8,851 nt of DNA from an uncultured bacterium (GTDB lineage Bacteria > Planctomycetota > Phycisphaerae > Phycisphaerales > SM1A02). The stretch lies in contig CAIOTP010000315.1 of assembly GCA_903861235.1 (NCBI GenBank), positions 1 to 8,851 on the forward strand, read 5' to 3'. The notes below the pieces were generated by a model. The model did no database searches. It was not told the origin of the DNA and worked only from the letters and a program-made list of their open reading frames with translations. A program made the position numbers and the translations under genes. Positions 7,020-8,851 of the stretch are shown here, piece by piece (position 1 is the stretch's first letter; each line of letters starts with the position of its first letter).

Positions 7020-7085
7020 GGGTGTCTCCTGATTTCCCTCGCCAGTTCCTTGGGAGTTTCACACGCTGTGCCGCTCCCACGCAGC

Positions 7086-7113
7086 GATCGGGATCTCCAC
7101 CATGCGCCCGATC
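7086..7113. repeat. Inverted repeat in the leader of paralogue B
   Basis: GATCGGG (7086-7092) and CCCGATC (7107-7113) form a perfect 7-bp inverted repeat with a 14-nt spacer. It lies 67-94 nt upstream of the paralogue B start on the minus strand. It could be a regulator-binding dyad or a leader hairpin; nothing else supports either reading. Confidence 0.35.
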
Positions 7114-7117
7114 CGGA

Positions 7118-7134
7118 GCGCCGCCGTCCGGCGC
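7118..7134. repeat. GC-rich hairpin in the inter-paralogue spacer
   Basis: GCGCCG (7118-7123) pairs perfectly with CGGCGC (7129-7134) around a 5-nt loop. It lies between the 16-bp palindrome and the GATCGGG repeat. In very GC-rich DNA such short hairpins arise easily by chance, so it matters only as part of the cluster of dyads here. Confidence 0.3.
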
Positions 7135-7137
7135 GGT

Positions 7138-7153
7138 GGAATTCCGGAATTCC
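7138..7153. promoter_or_regulatory. Perfect 16-bp palindrome, possible operator
   Basis: GGAATTCCGGAATTCC is a perfect palindrome and also a tandem copy of the 8-bp palindrome GGAATTCC. It contains two EcoRI sites (GAATTC). It stands out as an AT-containing block in very GC-rich surroundings, about 120 nt upstream of paralogue B and downstream of paralogue A's terminator-like hairpin. Symmetry of this kind suits a dimeric DNA-binding protein or a restriction target. The role is inferred from symmetry and position only. Confidence 0.4.
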
Positions 7154-7195
7154 TGCGGTCGAGCGAAGCCCGAGGTGCGTCGGTCCAAAACGCGA

Positions 7196-7232
7196 GCGGG
7201 GCGGGACGCCTTCGAACGGCGCCCCGCCCCGC
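7196..7232 (-). terminator. Intrinsic-type terminator downstream of paralogue A
   Basis: A 15-bp stem pairs 7196-7210 with 7218-7232 with one A-C mismatch (7206/7222) and a 7-nt loop. It starts 23 nt beyond the paralogue A stop. Read on the minus strand, the stem is followed after 5 nt by TTTT (complement of 7187-7190). The stem is exceptionally GC-rich and stable. This is the best intrinsic terminator candidate in the window and implies that paralogue B has its own promoter or depends on read-through. Confidence 0.75.
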
Positions 7233-7255
7233 GAACTTCACTGGGCCCTCGCTTC

Positions 7256-7996
7256 TCAGGCCCGGCGCCGACGCGCCATGGCGCATGCCGCGGCCACCAG
7301 GGCGCCCACGCCGGGGCTGGGCACCTGGCTGAACTCCTGCCGCACGAAGGACGCGGTCGCGAAGTCGTTCTGCGTGGACGCGAAGAACTTCAGGTCCTTG
7401 TTCACCTCGAACGCGCGGTAGCCGCCGCCACCGTAGAGATCCACGAAGTCGACCTCCTGCGAATAGCGCGTGCTGGGCGGCGGTCCGAAGATGTCGTACA
7501 CCGACATGTTGCCCAGGAAGGTGTTGGTGTCGAGATCGATCACGGTCTCGTCCACCCTGGCGTAGGAGCCGTCCGCACCGGCCGAGCCGTTGAAGGTGAG
7601 TCGGGCGTCCCGCAGTCGCACGCCCTGCGCGTAGTAGGAGGGCAGCACGGAAACCTCGTACTGGAGGTTCAGCTCGTGGACCTCGCCGTCGCCCGGGCTG
7701 CCGTCGCCGAAGGGCCCGACCAGGTCGAAGCCGACGTTGTACAGGCCGTACTGGTTGGGATTGGCGGAGACGAACCCGATCACCGAGAAGTTCGAGGCCT
7801 GCATCTGGGAAGAGGCGAAGGACTCGAAGTGGAACATCTTGTCGTTGATGATCACGGTGCGGTCGCCGCTGCTCATGAGGGCTCCCAGGTTCACGGAGTC
7901 GCCGTTGCCGAGCACGATGGCGGCACTTGCGGCGTGGGTGGCCAGCAGCACCGCCGCGGAGGACAGGAACCGGCGGGTCGAGGTGGAAAGAGGCAT
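7256..7996 (-). CDS. Secreted protein with PEP-CTERM-like C-terminal tail, paralogue A
   Basis: Function unknown. This 246-residue product has a Sec-type signal peptide: basic STRRF (6-10), then a hydrophobic core ending ATHAASA with likely cleavage near residue 25. The mature domain begins AIVLGNGDSVNLGALM and aligns along its whole length with paralogue B. Shared blocks are DRTVIINDKMFHFE, FVSANPNQYGLYNVGFDL, GPFGDGSPGDG, LTFNGSAGADGSYARVDETV, DLDTNTFLG and FATASFVRQEFSQ. The main divergence is the loop after VYD (IFGPPPSTRYSQEVDFVDLYGGGG). The tail VPSPGVGALVAAACAMARRRRA has the PEP-CTERM-like layout, suggesting processing by an exosortase-type enzyme and surface or extracellular placement. 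No catalytic motif is apparent. ATG 7996 is chosen because it has AAGGAG (8003-8008 on the complement) at 6 nt and gives a proper signal peptide; the open frame further upstream to 8401 is not convincing coding sequence. Confidence 0.86.
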   Translation of the reverse strand: MPLSTSTRRFLSSAAVLLATHAASAAIVLGNGDSVNLGALMSSGDRTVIINDKMFHFESFASSQMQASNFSVIGFVSANPNQYGLYNVGFDLVGPFGDGSPGDGEVHELNLQYEVSVLPSYYAQGVRLRDARLTFNGSAGADGSYARVDETVIDLDTNTFLGNMSVYDIFGPPPSTRYSQEVDFVDLYGGGGYRAFEVNKDLKFFASTQNDFATASFVRQEFSQVPSPGVGALVAAACAMARRRRA

Positions 7997-8082
7997 CAGA
8001 GTCTCCTTGGAGTTCCCGAGGTGGAGCCGGCTGTCCTGGCCACACGCGTGGACGGCGACCCGGCGGATCCCTCGGGGGGCCC

Positions 8083-8112
8083 ATTTCATGACCGATCGGC
8101 GGCCTGTCTCAA
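8083..8112 (-). promoter_or_regulatory. Possible sigma70-type promoter for paralogue A
   Basis: On the minus strand, TTGAGA (complement of 8107-8112; 5 of 6 match to TTGACA) and TGAAAT (complement of 8083-8088; 4 of 6 match to TATAAT) are 18 nt apart. The -10 lies 87 nt upstream of the paralogue A start. It is the only reasonable -35/-10 pair I found in this intergenic region, but the -10 is weak. Confidence 0.35.
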
Positions 8113-8176
8113 GAACATCGCCCTCGCTTCGCGGATCTCCTCGCGTGCGTCCCGGGAGGCCGGGCCGGTGGCTTGC

Positions 8177-8201
8177 GCTCGGTGCGAGCCCGCACGCGGG
8201 C
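8177..8201. repeat. Two adjacent small hairpins in the divergent intergenic region
   Basis: GCTCG/CGAGC (8177-8181 with 8185-8189, 3-nt loop) is followed, sharing two bases, by GCCCG/CGGGC (8188-8192 with 8197-8201, 4-nt loop). They sit in the 282-nt gap (7997-8278) between the divergent paralogue A and META lipoprotein genes. Apart from these and the possible promoter I see no gene or other signal in that gap. Confidence 0.25.
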
Positions 8202-8278
8202 GGGGCATGCCGCGGCGTTTCCTGTCCCCGCGTGCACGCTAGCCTTCCGGTGGTCCAAGCGACCCGGAGATCCACCGC

Positions 8279-8713
8279 ATGCGCCGCACGCTCCTTGCCC
8301 TGACCCTGATCGCCGTTCTTCCCGCTGCCTGCAGTTCCGAACCGGCATGGGTCAAGCAGGAGAAGCAGGCCCAGCTCAGCCCCGCCTCGCTGCAGGGCCA
8401 CCGATGGATCTGCGTGGGCATGGACGGCAAGGGTGCCGATCCTCGCGAGCCCCTCTCTCTGGAGTTCCTCCCCGAGGGTCGCGTCCAGGGTTTCGCCGGC
8501 GTGAATCGCTTCGGCGGCTCGTGGTCGGCCGGCGAAGGCGTGCTGGAACTGGGATCGCTCGCCTCCACCAAGATGGGCGGGCCGTCGGAACTCATGGATC
8601 TGGAGCGCCGCTATCTGGAAGCGCTGGGCAAGGTGCGTGGATTCTCCCTGCAGTCCGGCCTGCTCCGCCTGAAGGACGGAGGCGGAGCCGTGGTGCTCGA
8701 GTTCTCTCGCTGA
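8279..8713 (+). CDS. META/HslJ-like domain lipoprotein
   Basis: This 144-residue predicted lipoprotein has a basic-hydrophobic signal MRRTLLALTLIAVLPAAC, with lipobox LPAAC placing the lipidated Cys at residue 18. A META-type domain (PF03724-like, as in E. coli HslJ) follows from about residue 37 to 142. It opens with SLQGHRW (37-43), then LSLEFLPEGRVQGFAGVNRFGGSW (59-82), the TRMAC-equivalent STKMGG (96-101), the helix ELMDLERRYLEAL (104-116) and the final strands LLRLKDGGGAVVLEF (128-142). HslJ-type proteins sit in the outer membrane or periplasm and have been linked to heat and antibiotic stress; the molecular role is unclear. Both cysteines usual in the GCNR and MAC motifs are replaced here (Val75, Gly101). 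ATG 8279 follows GGAG (8266-8269) at 9 nt. It is divergent from paralogue A and ends 6 nt before a convergent gene. Confidence 0.82.
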   Translation: MRRTLLALTLIAVLPAACSSEPAWVKQEKQAQLSPASLQGHRWICVGMDGKGADPREPLSLEFLPEGRVQGFAGVNRFGGSWSAGEGVLELGSLASTKMGGPSELMDLERRYLEALGKVRGFSLQSGLLRLKDGGGAVVLEFSR

Positions 8714-8719
8714 GCGAAT

Positions 8720-8851
8720 TCAGTCCGCGTCGGGATTCCGTCGGTGGAGCAGGTGCATCTGCGCCAGGTAGGGCGCGATGTGCTCGTCGGAGCTCTGCGT
8801 GAACTTCTCGAAGGTGCCGTCGAACAGCACCTTGCCCGCATGAAGCATGAC
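8720..8851 (-). CDS. C-terminal end of a probable ABC transporter ATP-binding protein (partial)
   Basis: An open frame enters from the right edge and ends at the TGA complementary to 8720-8722, giving 43 residues. The visible part reads MLHAGKVLFDGTFEKF (2-17) and then a helical tail SSDEHIAPYLAQMHLL (20-35). The 'hydrophobic-LxxGKVLFDGT-E-F' pattern is the usual segment after the H-loop in ABC ATPases, and the wording is closest to MlaF/Ttg2A-type lipid-transport ATPases. Walker A, Walker B and the signature motif would all lie outside the window, so the family is likely and the MlaF assignment tentative. Its stop is 6 nt from the convergent META lipoprotein stop. Confidence 0.6.
   Translation of the reverse strand, partial: VMLHAGKVLFDGTFEKFTQSSDEHIAPYLAQMHLLHRRNPDAD

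Noticed and set aside
7022..8242. Plus-strand open frame of 406 codons over the paralogue pair
   Set aside because: It crosses the terminator hairpin, the palindromes and the intergenic region. It has no motif, and both minus-strand frames have signal peptides, Shine-Dalgarno sequences and mutual homology.
7997..8401. Upstream extension of paralogue A to 8401
   Set aside because: It would bury the signal peptide more than 130 residues inside the protein and overlap the META lipoprotein gene. ATG 7996 has a strong Shine-Dalgarno sequence.

Overview
The window is GC-rich bacterial chromosomal DNA, densely packed with genes on both strands. I see no tRNA, rRNA, CRISPR array, insertion sequence or phage gene. 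The best taxonomic hint is the pair of secreted proteins at 6282-7996. Both have a signal peptide and a C-terminus made of a short Pro-Ser/Thr-Pro-Gly motif, a short hydrophobic stretch and an Arg cluster. This resembles the PEP-CTERM-like sorting tails common in Planctomycetes of the Phycisphaerae type. That assignment is inference. The core metabolic genes fit it but do not prove it.

Layout, left to right. (1) 58-3307, plus strand: a likely three-gene operon of NAD-dependent glyceraldehyde-3-phosphate dehydrogenase (gap), a TerC/Alx-family membrane protein (probable Mn2+ exporter) and a classical Old Yellow Enzyme-type ene-reductase. (2) 3309-4356, minus strand: a tightly coupled pair, an AhpD-like carboxymuconolactone decarboxylase-family protein followed by a short AMP nucleosidase. 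It converges on the ene-reductase with a 1-nt gap. (3) 4409-6224, plus strand: a small lipoprotein with a Dabb-type alpha/beta-barrel domain, then class II fumarase (fumC), 19 nt apart. (4) 6282-7996, minus strand: two tandem paralogous secreted proteins of unknown function. They are separated by 236 nt holding a strong terminator-like hairpin and several inverted repeats. (5) 8279-8713, plus strand: a META/HslJ-type lipoprotein. (6) 8720-8851, minus strand: the last 43 residues of what looks like an ABC transporter ATPase, running off the window.

Functionally, gap and fumC supply glycolysis and the TCA cycle. The ene-reductase, the AhpD-like protein and the Mn2+-exporter homologue lean towards redox and metal homeostasis, but no direct link between them can be read from sequence. 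AMP nucleosidase sets AMP levels and feeds purine salvage. The most unusual part is the duplicated pair of secreted, C-terminally tagged proteins with their palindrome-rich spacer. Everything else is recognisable housekeeping or accessory function. I did not find a convincing new defence, mobile or biosynthetic system.
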